A DNA stretch of 64,000 bases from Vespa crabro (Eukaryota; Arthropoda; Insecta; Hymenoptera; Vespidae): positions 363,501 through 427,500 of the forward strand of contig NC_060955.1 in NCBI RefSeq assembly GCF_910589235.1, in the 5' to 3' direction. This document shows positions 50,843-63,374 of the stretch, one piece after another (within the stretch, counting starts at the first letter, position 1; each line of letters starts with the position of its first letter). Made by a program: the position numbers and the translations under genes. The notes below the pieces were generated by a model. The model did not search any database. It had not been told where the DNA came from and saw only the letters and a program-made list of their open reading frames with translations.

Positions 50843-53800
50843 CTTTCTTTCTTTTTTTTCCATTTTCGCTCACTCTGCAAGTTCTTCTTAAATTGTTATT
50901 CGAAACGATAAAATAATTATTCGAAGAACATTTTTATCTAAAATGATCGAATCAATTGTTATCAATTATTCTCGTTTCTTAGTACGAATAGCATCGATCA
51001 TTAATCCTTTAGAAGGTCGAAGAGTCTTTTGAATTCGCTCTTTCTATTCTAAAGCTTGAAACGAACTTTACTCAAAGGTATAAAGTTCTTCGATAGATAG
51101 AAATCAAGCGAGGACAGACGGATTTCTGGTTTGTAGCGAAAGGACGACCTTGAGATAAGGGTGCCGGATATTACGGAGGGACGGAACCAACCGTATCCAT
51201 CTCTCTTCCTCCTTCCCTATCGCTAGTTCTCTGCTCCCTTTCCGAAGCAAGCTGCGACCCTATCTATACTCCAACCTCCCTCTATCTCTCTCTATACCAC
51301 CCTCGACAACCCCTTCACCGTCATCCGACTACTCCCCGACTAAACTAACCTCGTTACAGAGGAACGATATTACAGAGCGAACGTAGTCGCACTTAACTGC
51401 AAACTGTTGGAAGGACGGATATTAAGGGTTCGTTTACCGTTGCGAGAAAAATATGGCTTTACGTAGTAGAAAAATCTTCGGCTAGTGGGCCGATTAGAAA
51501 TTTGCTTGATCAACTATTAAAATCGATAAGAGAAAAGGAAATGCATTTGATCGAAATTATTTTTTCCTTTTCCTTTCTCTCTCTTCCTCTCTCTATCTCT
51601 ATCTCTATCTCTATCTCTCTCTAGAAATATATCTTAGCTTTTATGCGTGTAGTTTTCTCGACGAAAAGTTAAGAGAAGGATCGAAGATACTTAACTACAT
51701 GGAAAACGTGTTATATATAAAGTCACGCGCGGCGAAAGCGTCTTCCGTGATCTCGTTGATGCCGTAGGGTCTATGGAAATCCACGGCAATCCCTCGCGGA
51801 CACGTCTATTCCATTGTCCCTATGATGTTCCATGGGATTCGAACATATAGATTCGCTAACAAAAAAAAAAAAAAAAAGGACAAAAAAAGAGAGAGAGAGA
51901 GAGAGGGAGGGAGGCGAAAAAAAGATAAAGCAAATCTTTCCCTATCGGTAGTAACTAAATTATATCAGTAATATTAATTTATTCGGTGGATAACATCGAA
52001 GAAAAGCTAATCCAGAAGATCGTTAAGATATTTGTTCGTGAGAAAAATTACAAAGAGTCTTTTTTTGAATCTCTTGATAAGATTATAAAGAAATAATAAC
52101 GTGAAAAAATATCGCGAAAGGAGCATTCGTAATAAGAAAAATTCATTTGGCAGGTTGAATGTAGTTATACAAATATTCATTTAACCAATGGCACAGCCTA
52201 TTAGGAGAAAAGTCAATAACAGCTAGACGAGTATTACAATATTACTCTTAAAGTTCTCTTCGCTTTCTAAATACAAAGGCCGCAGAGGTAGTAATTAAGT
52301 ATTCTTAAAGTTTGAACATTTTCTATGAAGCTTTGAATATTTCTTTCTTTCTCTCTCTTATTCCTTTTAACAACGAGTTAACCCAATTCAATTTTAAATC
52401 CGCACCGTCGCGTTCTAGCCGATGAATACTTACTTCAAAGAAACAAACTTATTCTTTCGAGGAGCTCAACGTTGCTCGTTTAATCCATCGAAGAATAATC
52501 GAAATTGGCGAAGCAGGAAGAATCCGTAACGCGTTCTACAACCCCGTTATATCCATGAAAATAGTAATTTCGCCGTGCTCTCGGCCGTGGCCACAAGAGA
52601 GATAATATTTTACTCAAAACTTCTTTTTTCTACTCCGTTAGGGAAAAGTCGTTACTTCGAAAGTAGCATACTGCCACCGATTGTAACAAACAAATCGCAG
52701 TAAATTTTCACGGTCTAAAAGTACCATTAACGATGATAAAAAGTACGTATTATTCTACAACCACCCCCCCCCCTCCCCCCTCTCTCTCTCTCTATCTCAA
52801 TCTTTTTCGCGAGCAAGAGTCGCGATGCCAGAACGTGCACGGTTTTTTTCTCTCCTGCAACTGCAACTTTATAATTTACTACGACGGGGTAATAACTGTA
52901 ACGAGAGTGGAAAGAAGTAAGAGGTGAAAGAGGAAAAGGGAAACAGAACAATATACGGTAAAGAAAACGGTATACTTTGTTCCTAGCGATTCGAGTTATT
53001 ACGGAGACGAGAAAAGAAATGCAGGTTGATGCACGATCGGCCTTGTTCCGCTAAGAGCGCATTTTTTCTAGCGAAACAATTATTACTCCGCGATACTACG
53101 TGTACGTAGAAATAGTACGCGTATACGTGGATACGTATCTTGTCGTTTGTGCATAATCCGTGACCGTGCACTCGCCGTGTCGTAGTCCATAGATAGGAAT
53201 TTGACGGGAAGCGTGTCGAGTAGGTCTCCTTCGACGCAACACGAAGATCGAGAATCCTCCTATCCGTTACCTATACGGATCGTTTGCCTCTTTTCCCTCT
53301 TTCCTTGCGTCCAGCTCTCTTTCTTTCTTTCTCGTCGCGCTTTCTTAACTTCTCCGTATCAGGAAATCTACTAAGATATGGTACGGCTCGTTCTAGAAGG
53401 AGTCTTGCTTATGTTCTAACTAGTCTCTTCTGATTCGATCGAAAATAAATCGTTTCTATTCGAATCGTTGAAGCATAGGAATCGAAAAAAAAAAAGTTTA
53501 CAACGTGACATCCTGAATGGCCTATAATATGAAATTCGTGATAATAGATCATTACGTATTCGCAATTCTGGGGATTAATTTCGAACACCTATAACTAAGC
53601 TGACTTTACACAAATCCGTACGCCAGTAATACCATGCGTTACGTAAAGCAAACTTTCCCGCGTGTTCTCTCGAGTCAATGAAATCTCAAAGGAGCTTTCC
53701 GAGTTCTCTCTATCCTTCCTTAGTCTACGCCCATCCAGTACCTACCTTGAGAATTTACGAGAAATTTTAGAACACCGAAAACGGCTCTGGAAACTATCTT

Positions 53801-54147
53801 CATCTCTTTCTCTCGCTCGCTCCCTCAGTCTCTCCTAGCAGAAAGACGGCGGTTCTTCGTGCGTAGAAGTTAATGATGCCGAAAATACGCGTACGCTTAG
53901 AAAATATTGAAAAAGAAAAAAAGACAATTGCTTGCATCTATTTCTTATTCTATTGTTAATAGAGAAGATTGCGCGTACATGATATTAAAAAAATGAGAAT
54001 TAATTTTTAATTATTAACGTTGATTATCCTTTTAATCTTCTTTCTTTTTAACGCCATCTCAATAGAGAAGTTAATTCGCAGTAAGATAATATGTTTAAAG
54101 GTATATCTAAAATCGGTTAACCTCGATTACGGAACTAAGAACGTACT

Positions 54148-54182
54148 ACTAGCGTGCTTCTAGCGTGCTTCTAGCGTGCTTT
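54148..54182. repeat. 11-bp tandem repeat, three copies
   Basis: The unit CTAGCGTGCTT is repeated three times with one-base drift in the last copy. Confidence 0.9.
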
Positions 54183-54316
54183 TGGCAAAGCGGAAGTTTC
54201 GTGATAGTGGCAAAGAGGCGCGCGTTTACTTTTGACAGTTCCACTCCCCGCGGCGCATCTTTAGTTTCAAGGCGGACGGTGCACTCTGCATGTTACCGTT
54301 GGTTTGCATACCTGCG

Positions 54317-54324
<8 letters not shown>

Positions 54325-54349
<25 letters not shown>
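54325..54349. repeat. (CT)n microsatellite
   Basis: 25 bp of pure CT. Confidence 0.95.
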
Positions 54350-54599
54350 TGAAAGCGTGCAAAGGGAAGTGTGGCAACATACGGTGGCGAGGGACGTTGA
54401 CAGTGACTGAGAAGCTGCTGGAGAAGGTATAGGAAGGGACTGGTTGCTGCACCGTGAACGACGGCTTTGCAACCGTACGTATGCATCCACCCACATGTCC
54501 GCGCGCATACTTACATGAATATACACATGCAAACGGAGACGTATACGCAAGCCTATGCGTAATGCTCGTAGGACGGCACCCTCGTCGTTTATGTGTCGC

Positions 54600-54625
54600 A
54601 GCCACTTGAATAAACATCAATTTGA
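54600..54625. repeat. 26-bp element, copy 1
   Basis: Identical over 26 bp to 55208-55233. It contains CACTTGA, the reverse complement of the NK-2/Tinman site TCAAGTG, overlapping-to-adjacent with ATAAACA, a forkhead-type core. It is not simple sequence and is not part of a recognisable mobile element. Confidence 0.85.
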
Positions 54626-54725
54626 TATCGTTGGATATTGTGTCATCCGCGTGCATTCGCCTCTGACGCTGCACAACGCTCATAAATACAAAGGGGCGTG
54701 CGCCTGTCTACACCTGTGCTCGCTT

Positions 54726-54727
<2 letters not shown>

Positions 54728-54762
<35 letters not shown>

Positions 54763-54795
54763 ACACGCGCGCGCGTGCATACACACACACACACA
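54728..54795. repeat. (CT)n, (CG)n and (CA)n compound repeat
   Basis: CT at 54728-54758, then CACGCGCGCG-type sequence, then CA at about 54780-54795. Confidence 0.92.
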
Positions 54796-55207
54796 TTTAT
54801 CCCCATAATGACAACAACGACAAAGATGGACACACGCGCCTGCGTTTCCATGCTCGAACGAGTCAGGGCCGTGAGAGAGTCGTCTATCGTGCTAAGAGAA
54901 CCATTCTCTTGTTCTGGCGCTTTCAAGTTTCTTCCGAAACTTAATTAGTTGTGTAAATTATCCATTAATAGTCGTTTTTCTTTATCATTTATAATCGATT
55001 GATATTGATCGTAGGAAAGGAAATGTTGAATCGATAATAACTATAATGGAGGTGTAGGGTTGTAATAAAGTTGGACGTAAGAATCAATATTGGAAATCTC
55101 GATCGAAATCTTAATAGATATGAAAATTTGAGTTGTCGTGCGCGTGCGTGTCAACGTCTCGCCCTTAGGTTGCGCGTTAGCGTTTCCTCGCCTTGCCTCG
55201 TCTCGCG

Positions 55208-55233
55208 AGCCACTTGAATAAACATCAATTTGA
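55208..55233. repeat. 26-bp element, copy 2
   Basis: Second exact copy of the element at 54600-54625, in the same orientation and 608 bp downstream. Flanks differ from those of copy 1 on both sides, so this is not the end of a longer recent duplication. Confidence 0.85.
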
Positions 55234-55292
55234 CGAGGCGCGATATGCGCCAGTACAATAGGACGAGCTCTCGTGATTGTGCGGCTATGTTT

Positions 55293-55293
<1 letters not shown>

Positions 55294-55346
<53 letters not shown>

Positions 55347-55397
55347 GCTCGTTCGTTCGTTCATTCGTTCGCTCGCTCGCTCGCTAGCTAGCTAGCT
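55294..55397. repeat. (CT)n followed by (CGTT)n, (CGCT)n and (AGCT)n
   Basis: CT to 55341, then stepwise-changing tetranucleotides to 55397, a chain of related simple repeats. Confidence 0.93.
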
Positions 55398-56943
55398 TTA
55401 GCCAGCAGATATACGACTACGTGTACGCGTGGAGAGTAGGTAGATATCCTAGCCTTCTAAACTCGACAGGGATGTATTGTAGTAACGCGTTTCATCGTCC
55501 CGTGGCGCATTTGTGAAATTCTGCCAATTCGAAATTCGGATTACGTGGCTCGTTCGGATCATTGGATTTGAATAGCATCGATCGAGATTATGCGATTGAT
55601 TTTCTAGCCGAAAGTTTGGCAATTCGAATATTTGACCGTCATGTTGATGAGTAAGGGAGGAGAAATACAGGTAGGAGCCGAGAAGAGGGTGAAATAGACC
55701 TTTCTGAACTCTCTCTCTCTCTCTTTTTTTTCGTTTGTTTTCATGGCTTTTACGAGCTTTCGTCAAAAAGCACAGTACGCGGCAAGTACACAAAGGGAAC
55801 GATCGGGTTGCGTAAAATACGAGGTGGGAAGAGAGAAAGAGATGAGGGGGGAGGCCTTCCCTCTCGAGAGGACACAAATTCGGTTGGACGGGAAAAAGAG
55901 GGTTCTATGGGTTCGGCGGCCCTTTGGCGTCTTTCCAATTTCGATAATCTCATCGCGACGATCATTATTATGCCCATTATTGGTCTCGTTATTTAGTGCT
56001 CGGTAAATCCCAGGAAACCGCATCCGGGTGCTTCGGCCATTGAACGGTTAAACGCTGGATCGAAGAGAAGCTCTGACTCGAACGAGTTTATTGTTCGTGC
56101 GAGGAATATATTTTCTCGAGAACTATAACTCTCGCGCCTCGTGTATAGGTACTTGTATGTATGTGCGCCATGGGCGACGAAAAGTGTCTCTTAAAATTGC
56201 ACGACTTTCAAGCGTGGACATTTTTTAGATGTCTTCCTTTTTTTCTTCCGTAGCCCGTCGCATTTAGGTATACCAAAAAGAGGAAGAAGAGCAAGAGGAA
56301 GAGAAAGAAGAAGAAGGAAAAGAGAAGCATAGAGTGGAAGGGCCTCCGAGGAATATATAACTTTTCTAACGAGCGACATGTAAAGTCAAAGGATTTCGTA
56401 CCGCGGTACAAAGCTCTATAAACATAAACTTTTTCCATTGCAAGGCACTCGAAAGTCTTCGGGAAATAACTTTCTATGAAGAGTCGTAAAAATAGTTCGA
56501 CCTCTTTTAATAAATTTTCCAAGCGTGACGCGCCCCACTCGAGATAGTTTCGTGTTCGTTGAGAGAGTGCTTTCCAATGTTGTTTTTACCCCTGTTCCTT
56601 TTCTCTTTCAAATAATCGAGAAGATCGAGTGCTTTCCACTCGAACGTATCTCGCTTGCTAGAGAAATCCATTTTTTCAAGTCACCGTTTGAGCTTTTTTT
56701 TACGTTTACGTTTACGAACAGTACGACATTTTTTGTCGCGTTAAATGTCATTTTGGATGGCATCGTCTTTATTTCGAATGAGATTTCCAACGGTCTTTTT
56801 TCCCACGTAATCGAGTAAATTAATCGCGGGCCGCATTGTGTCTCGCGCTCGGTGGTGACCCGTGGAAATTTTGATTGATTTTTTCTTCTGACGTTTTCAT
56901 CGAAATCCTCCGTACTTGACAGAACCGCGACCGCGTTTAATCG

Positions 56944-56944
<1 letters not shown>

Positions 56945-56992
<48 letters not shown>

Positions 56993-56996
56993 GTTA

Positions 56997-57082
<86 letters not shown>
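56945..57082. repeat. (ATT)n trinucleotide repeat, 138 bp
   Basis: About 46 ATT units with two GTT interruptions near 56993-57001. It reads as poly-Leu, poly-Tyr or poly-Ile depending on frame, and is not a gene. Confidence 0.97.
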
Positions 57083-57083
<1 letters not shown>

Positions 57084-58319
57084 GGCCTTTTTATAATATA
57101 ATATCATTGTTCTTCCTATTTTTGCATAACAACTCATCCACGCGTTGCACGCAAGGCGCAAGAATTCCAGCGGATATATAAATTCGGCGATAATCCGAAA
57201 TTACGCGCGTCCATAACTATGTTCATGCAAATCGCGGCGTTTATAAAATGTTTTCCACGATCGGAGATCGTAATTCGAACGGTCGAAATAACGACCGGTC
57301 TGCCGCGCTTTATTTTATCGTACCTTGCGTAATTTCTATTATTCGCTCGTGCTTTTAGAACGTGCCATCTCATGTGCGACTAATATTTCGATGATAAATA
57401 TCTCGCGGGCGCGTGCAACGCAAGATACTGGCTTGGAAATTCCGTTATCGATATCGATTACATCTGTCGCAACGCGTGGGCGCTTAAATACTGCGTGTGT
57501 ATGTATATATGTATATATATATTTCTCTCGCAATAAAATTATTAATATTGTTAATTAACGAAAACAATAGCGTTTTATGGCAAATAGTGGATACAATTAC
57601 GAAACGCGAAATTCTGATCGAAGAAAAATTATCGAGGAAGAGTCGTTCGTTTCATCGACTCGTTCGTTCATTTTATTCTTTCGTTAAGAAGAAAATTATT
57701 TTATGGGAGAATTGTTACAAGAAAAGGCGGAGAGTTTCGTTTAAGGAACTCGTTTGACGATTAATAATTTTTATTAAACCGTTCGATTGAACGATTAAAT
57801 AATCTTAACGGACGCTGATTAATCGACGGATAATGAAGATCGGCGATACTTCGAGTACTAGAAATAGATATCTAAAAGCACAGATCCTCCCGGTGAAAGA
57901 TAGACAGTGGATATCAGGTGACGTTTAAATTTCTCGGTAATTGATATGATGATTATACGAAAGTTTGCTAGATATCCCAGGGATATCTCGATCGTTAGCT
58001 GGGGACATAATCGAAATGGTATTAAAAGAATTCTATTTCCTTTGGGAGTAATACGCTCGGCCAAATACCTTTAGTGAAATGCGAGACAGAAAGATGTACA
58101 TGGGTGTACATTTGCTTATGCTTATATATAAAATTATCGGTGAAAATTATTTTGAGCGAAACGTAGAGCGATTAAAAACAAAAAAGATTTAAATTAAGCG
58201 AGTTTTCGATAGGCATGATTTAAAAGAGGATATAGCGTAGTCGAAAGAAAAAAAAAAGAAGCAACTATGAAGGTATTTTGCTTTTCCTCGAGTTCTTTTA
58301 AAAAAGAGGACACCCTCGA

Positions 58320-58323
<4 letters not shown>

Positions 58324-58354
<31 letters not shown>
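58324..58354. repeat. (GA)n microsatellite
   Basis: 31 bp of pure GA. Confidence 0.95.
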
Positions 58355-58356
<2 letters not shown>

Positions 58357-59026
58357 ACGTGAAACCTCGTTGATACACGAATGTAAACACATTAGGAGCG
58401 CGTGTCCTCGGGAGAAAGAGACCAGAAGCCCATTCTCCGAATTTAGAGAGTGCGAGGTACAAGTGCCGGAGAGAAGGTTTTTATCGGCCGACGAAAAAGC
58501 TCGTGAAAGTACGCGTCGAGAGATCTATCGTCGCCGTAGGGCGTCTCGCGCCCTTAAAAGTCGATCGGCTTATCGGAAGACTGTGCTTATCTCTTCGCGA
58601 CTCGAATACGATGCTCTCTAGCATCGATCGCGCTAACATCGATATCAACCTACACGTTTCCGCGTGCCGGAATCGATTCGATCGACGATAAACCCGTCTT
58701 CCACGTCTATACGTCGCGTCGCACGATTATCACCCTGATGTTTCTGCTACACGAATAGATCGTATCGCACTCTTTTACATGGATGTTTCATTTACAAGTT
58801 TGTTCGTTATTTAACCTTTCTCTCGTCGTCCTCGTGATCGATCTAATCGAGAAATTGTCAAATTTACGTTCGTTTTCGAGCAAAGCAATTTCTTTTGATC
58901 CAATATTATCTTTAATTACTACCTATCAAACAGTTCGATGAAATTCAAGCAAAGCGAGATATTTAAAGAAACGGATATCGTGGTCCATCGAGGTAAACGT
59001 TTACGTCGACCGAATTTAATTATACG

Positions 59027-59029
<3 letters not shown>

Positions 59030-59059
<30 letters not shown>
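59030..59059. repeat. (GA)n microsatellite
   Basis: About 30 bp of pure GA. Confidence 0.95.
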
Positions 59060-59066
<7 letters not shown>

Positions 59067-60053
59067 TAATTTTCGAGCGTTAGCAACCATTCCGTCGCTA
59101 ATTTATTTCATAAAGCGTTAAATCCTCATGAATTCCGATAAAAAATGTATTAATTTCTTTTTTGACGTCAGTAATAATTTTCTAAAAATTAGATTCGACG
59201 TTCCATCATACCTGTTATTCGCGGTTCCATTAACTCGTACATTGAATATCTACACTTCTAATTGGAATATGCATTCGTTTCATCTATTTCGAATGAAATA
59301 AAATCGCGAGAATATAGATATTCGAAATTACTCGTTGCTAATATACTCGCGTTTTAAATATACACGCGTGTGATTTTATACATTTATATTTTTACGAGAG
59401 GCAAGATTAACGAAAGCGATGGAAATGTACTTAGGTCCACGACAATAATATTCCGTCGTTGGATAGATCGACATATAGGCAGGTAGTACTTACAACGCGT
59501 ACTTGTAAGGAAATTTTATCGAGCGAACGTTCTTCTTCTTCGTGAAAATCGTCTCTTCTCTCAACCTGTCGTCTAGAGACACTTGTTCGTTTTACGATAG
59601 GTGATCGTTCGCGATTAACTCGTAAAAAAGTACAACGTACCTGGACGCGAGCCCCGTATAGCCAATGTTACTCGGGCAACGGCTCATCGTATTCCAGCTC
59701 GTCATAGAATTCGAAACGTCGATTTAATATTCTATAAAGTCGTTGGAGGAGATATCGATACCCGATCAAACGACACGTATCATGCACGGAATGACATCGA
59801 GCGTTCCCGTTACCTTGTTACTCGAATTGCACTTGAAAAATGCACGACGATGGGCGTACATACAGACGATAAATTAAAGAAAATAGAGAAAGAGAATGTT
59901 TGGATAGATATCTTTCTCTTCGTGATCTTTACGTCATTCGAATCGTATAAAAGAAAACGGTACGATCATCGATAGGATATGTCGCGATCGAGGGCACGCA
60001 CACGACGCGACGAACAGGAATGTGTTTGCTTGCTCGCGTATCGGTTGACAGGA

Positions 60054-60060
<7 letters not shown>

Positions 60061-60088
<28 letters not shown>

Positions 60089-60104
60089 CCGTGTCTTTTT
60101 CCCT

Positions 60105-60138
<34 letters not shown>
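60061..60138. repeat. (GA)n and (CT)n in foldback order
   Basis: GA at 60061-60084 and CT at 60116-60138 are complementary arms with a loop of about 31 nt. Confidence 0.9.
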
Positions 60139-60651
60139 CATTTTTTCTTCTTGTCGTTTTTTCTACAAAGAAACTCGCAGACTTGTCTGCTTTTTTTTCC
60201 ATTTCGCATCGAAGTAAACACTTGGAAAATGATCTACCGATCTGTTCGGCGAGCGAGAAATAAAATAGATAATTAGAAGGAAAAGATAGAGATAGAAAGT
60301 CTTCCACGAAGCTAAAGGTAATATTTCCCTTTCGTTTAATTAAAAAATAGCAGCAGTGTGTCGGGTAGAGAGCGAGGTCGCCCGAGTTGTAATTTCGAGC
60401 GTAGCTACGTATAACCGGTTGATTATTTAATATTGTATAATCCACGACTACCTATTATTCTTCATGAAAAACGGTTGCTTCTCCGTTCGAGACAGCAATT
60501 TCCTGAGCGATTAGCGCAACGAGCATTAAGTATGGAGAACCCGGAAGGCGTTTCTTTTTAAAGATTCACGACGCGCCACGTCGGGGATGATGGCGGCGGC
60601 GGTGGCAGCAGCGGCGGTCGAGAAACACGTACTAAGTGCGTGATGCGTCGA

Positions 60652-60697
<46 letters not shown>

Positions 60698-60699
60698 AC
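60652..60699. repeat. (GAC)n trinucleotide repeat
   Basis: About 16 GAC units with one GGC interruption, inside a GC-rich patch (about 60570-60790). It reads poly-Asp, poly-Arg or poly-Thr on the + strand and poly-Val, poly-Arg or poly-Ser on the - strand. Confidence 0.95.
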
Positions 60700-61150
60700 T
60701 AGAAGGAAGTCGATGGTACCAAGCAACCCTCTTGATGGCATTCACCGTGTCGACGTCGACGACGTCGAGCTTGGTGCCGTCGCCACTTGGCGTTGAAAAA
60801 GAATCGATGTCGTCGTTTTTATCGAGCGACATTCCACCTGCACCCCTCCCTGTCCTCACCTCTTCATGCTTCTCATTCTCCTTTTAATACACCCCATCGG
60901 CCTCGCCTTAGGTAGATTCCTCTTTCTACTCTTTTTACTCGCTTTTTATTCCTTCCGTTCGACCCTCCTCCGTTCGTCTAATTAAGGTGCCAAGCCTGCC
61001 TCTGCTCCTCCCCTCAACGCACCGCACACCCCAACACCCTCTTCCTTCTTCTCTCGGACTCTCCGGGAGTCCTTCTCTCTTCTTATCGCGTTTCCTCTCT
61101 ATTCAACCAGACCACTCTTTCTTTTCCTTTCTTTTCTTGTTCTTTTTTCT

Positions 61151-61185
<35 letters not shown>

Positions 61186-63335
61186 TCTTTTTTTCTTTTC
61201 TCCACTTGCACTTTTTTCCTTTCTTCCCTAGCGCGCCACTACTTCTGTCCTCGTCATCCTCCACTCAAGCCGCCTTACGTTTTTTCTACTTTTTACTTCT
61301 TTCTACAACCCCCCACCTTTTTAACTCTCTTTCCTTCCGACCGCTCTTGCGATCTTCTTCGGTCTTATTCCCGAGTCTGGTTATCGTTTTAAACTAATTT
61401 ACACGCAAATTCAATTGTCGCGAAATATCCACTTTCTTCCAAGACTGCGCGTGTATCTATATTAGCGAAGGAAATTCAAGTATTCAGAAAATAGTTCCCG
61501 CGTGTCGCGTTAAAGAAATCTTTGTCGCTTGATTTCATTCTTCTTACGTGATCCTTCGAAATCGCATGTTCCTCGGCGACGTGATTTCTTTTTTAAAAAA
61601 TTATCAACCTATTTCCCGAACTTTATTTCAAAATCTTTCGTCCTTTCCATCGTTGTGTAGCATCTTATTATTCAACTTGTTATCGGACTTCCGCACAGAA
61701 TTCACAGGCTGACTACTCCGAGTCTCGGCACATTTCCGGCGTATATATTCAGCGATTCTTGAATCTTGTCATAACTCGTTACTCTTTCTTACAGGCTATC
61801 GTCGTCGTTGCCGTTTCATCCCCCCGTCCCCCTCCTTCACTCTCTTCGCTTCGACGATTTTCTCTTCTACCAGTCGACGTTCACCACCCTCGCCGTTCAA
61901 TTATACACGACTCCGCCAAGTTAATTTCAACACTTGGACTCTTCTCGTTCCTTTTCCTCGCGAATAATCTACTCTTTCCACTAGGTAGGCGATCACGCCC
62001 ATGTTATAAGAAACGACAACGAATTTCATTTTCCCCCGCGAAACTACATAAATCTGTGGAAAATTTCTCTCTCTCTCTCTCTCTCTTTCTTCATTTTCGA
62101 TCGATTTTCTTATACAATTTTCTTCCGCGTTGTATTTCTCGAGAGGATACGATTAGTCGAAATCCCAAGGATTAATCGCGTTCGAAGAGAGACACGAATT
62201 AACCGTTCTGCCGCTGTCGTTGTTATCCCGCACTTACTTTGGATTTTCTTTAAAAAGCTTCCTTCTACTTTCCACTGTAGCTGCACGCTCGAATTTCCTG
62301 TTTTCGGGTAAAATATATGTACAACTTTCGATCGAGAGAGAACGCGGAAGGCTAGAAAGAAGTTCTAACCTTTAACCAATGAAGGAGTAAAAAGAAAAAA
62401 CAAAAAAAAAAGAGAGAGAATCTATAAAAATTTTTTTCTTCTACGGCTAGCTTTTCGATAAGCAGACTTTTCTACTGAAAAGATTATCTTCTATGACGAT
62501 CGGCGAGAGAATCCTCGGCCAGTTTAAAAAGAAACGTATGGAACGGTACCTTCTTCGATCGTGAATTCGAATCGATCGATCGAAAGAAAACTTTCGAGCT
62601 TTCCTTTTCGCGTTTGCGTTAATCGCTTCTAAGACTGGCAAGTTCCTTCAACCACTGGCGTCGGATACGGCGAGAAAACTTCTTTGTTGTCGTTTACATG
62701 CTACGTACTTTCGAAGAAATCGAAAGGAAACAAAGTATATTCAAAAAGAGAAGGAGGATCGGATTTATCGAAAGTGAGTTATCGATCAAAACTTTTCGTC
62801 ATTTCGAACGGCATTGATACTATATAGATTTTACAAAAATATATTTGCTTTATTCCTCAGTAAAATAGAGTTTAATATAATTTAGGCGTAAAAAGCTTTC
62901 CCTCAAACTTTCGAAATTTCGGAAAAGAATTGTCGAGAAATCAAAGGAGTATAATTTTCGAAGGAACCAAGTTGCCACGCCATTGCGGCCGGGCTCCTCT
63001 CTTTCTCTCTTGCACTCTCTTACGTAGGAATTACTCGGTTTACACTATCTTGTAACTCTGGCGCTCTATTCGACTCTTCTTGCCTCTCTCTCTCTCCCCC
63101 CCTCCCCCCTTTCTTGTCGAGACTTGGTAGTGTAAACTACGCAGGTCCAATAAGCTTTCGGAAAGCGGTAAGCGCCGAACCGTGGCCTAGGATATACTCT
63201 GGCGCACCTCGTTTGATCCTGCTATACTCCGTTGGGGCTTTCGAGATCACGGAGCTACCGCAGAGAGAATACGGGATATGGTGCTGCGGCAAAGGAAACG
63301 AGCAGCTTTCGAGAGGGGAGTCAAACAGGAAGAGA

Positions 63336-63338
<3 letters not shown>

Positions 63339-63367
<29 letters not shown>
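63339..63367. repeat. (GA)n microsatellite
   Basis: About 29 bp of pure GA. Confidence 0.95.

Positions 63368-63374
<7 letters not shown>

Noticed and set aside
61795..62175. Possible next rhomboid exon after an acceptor TTACAG, reading AIVVVAV in phase 0 to continue the TM1 helix
   Set aside because: The residues after the hydrophobic start are Pro/Ser/Arg-rich and show none of the expected rhomboid loop motifs, and a CT repeat lies within the frame.
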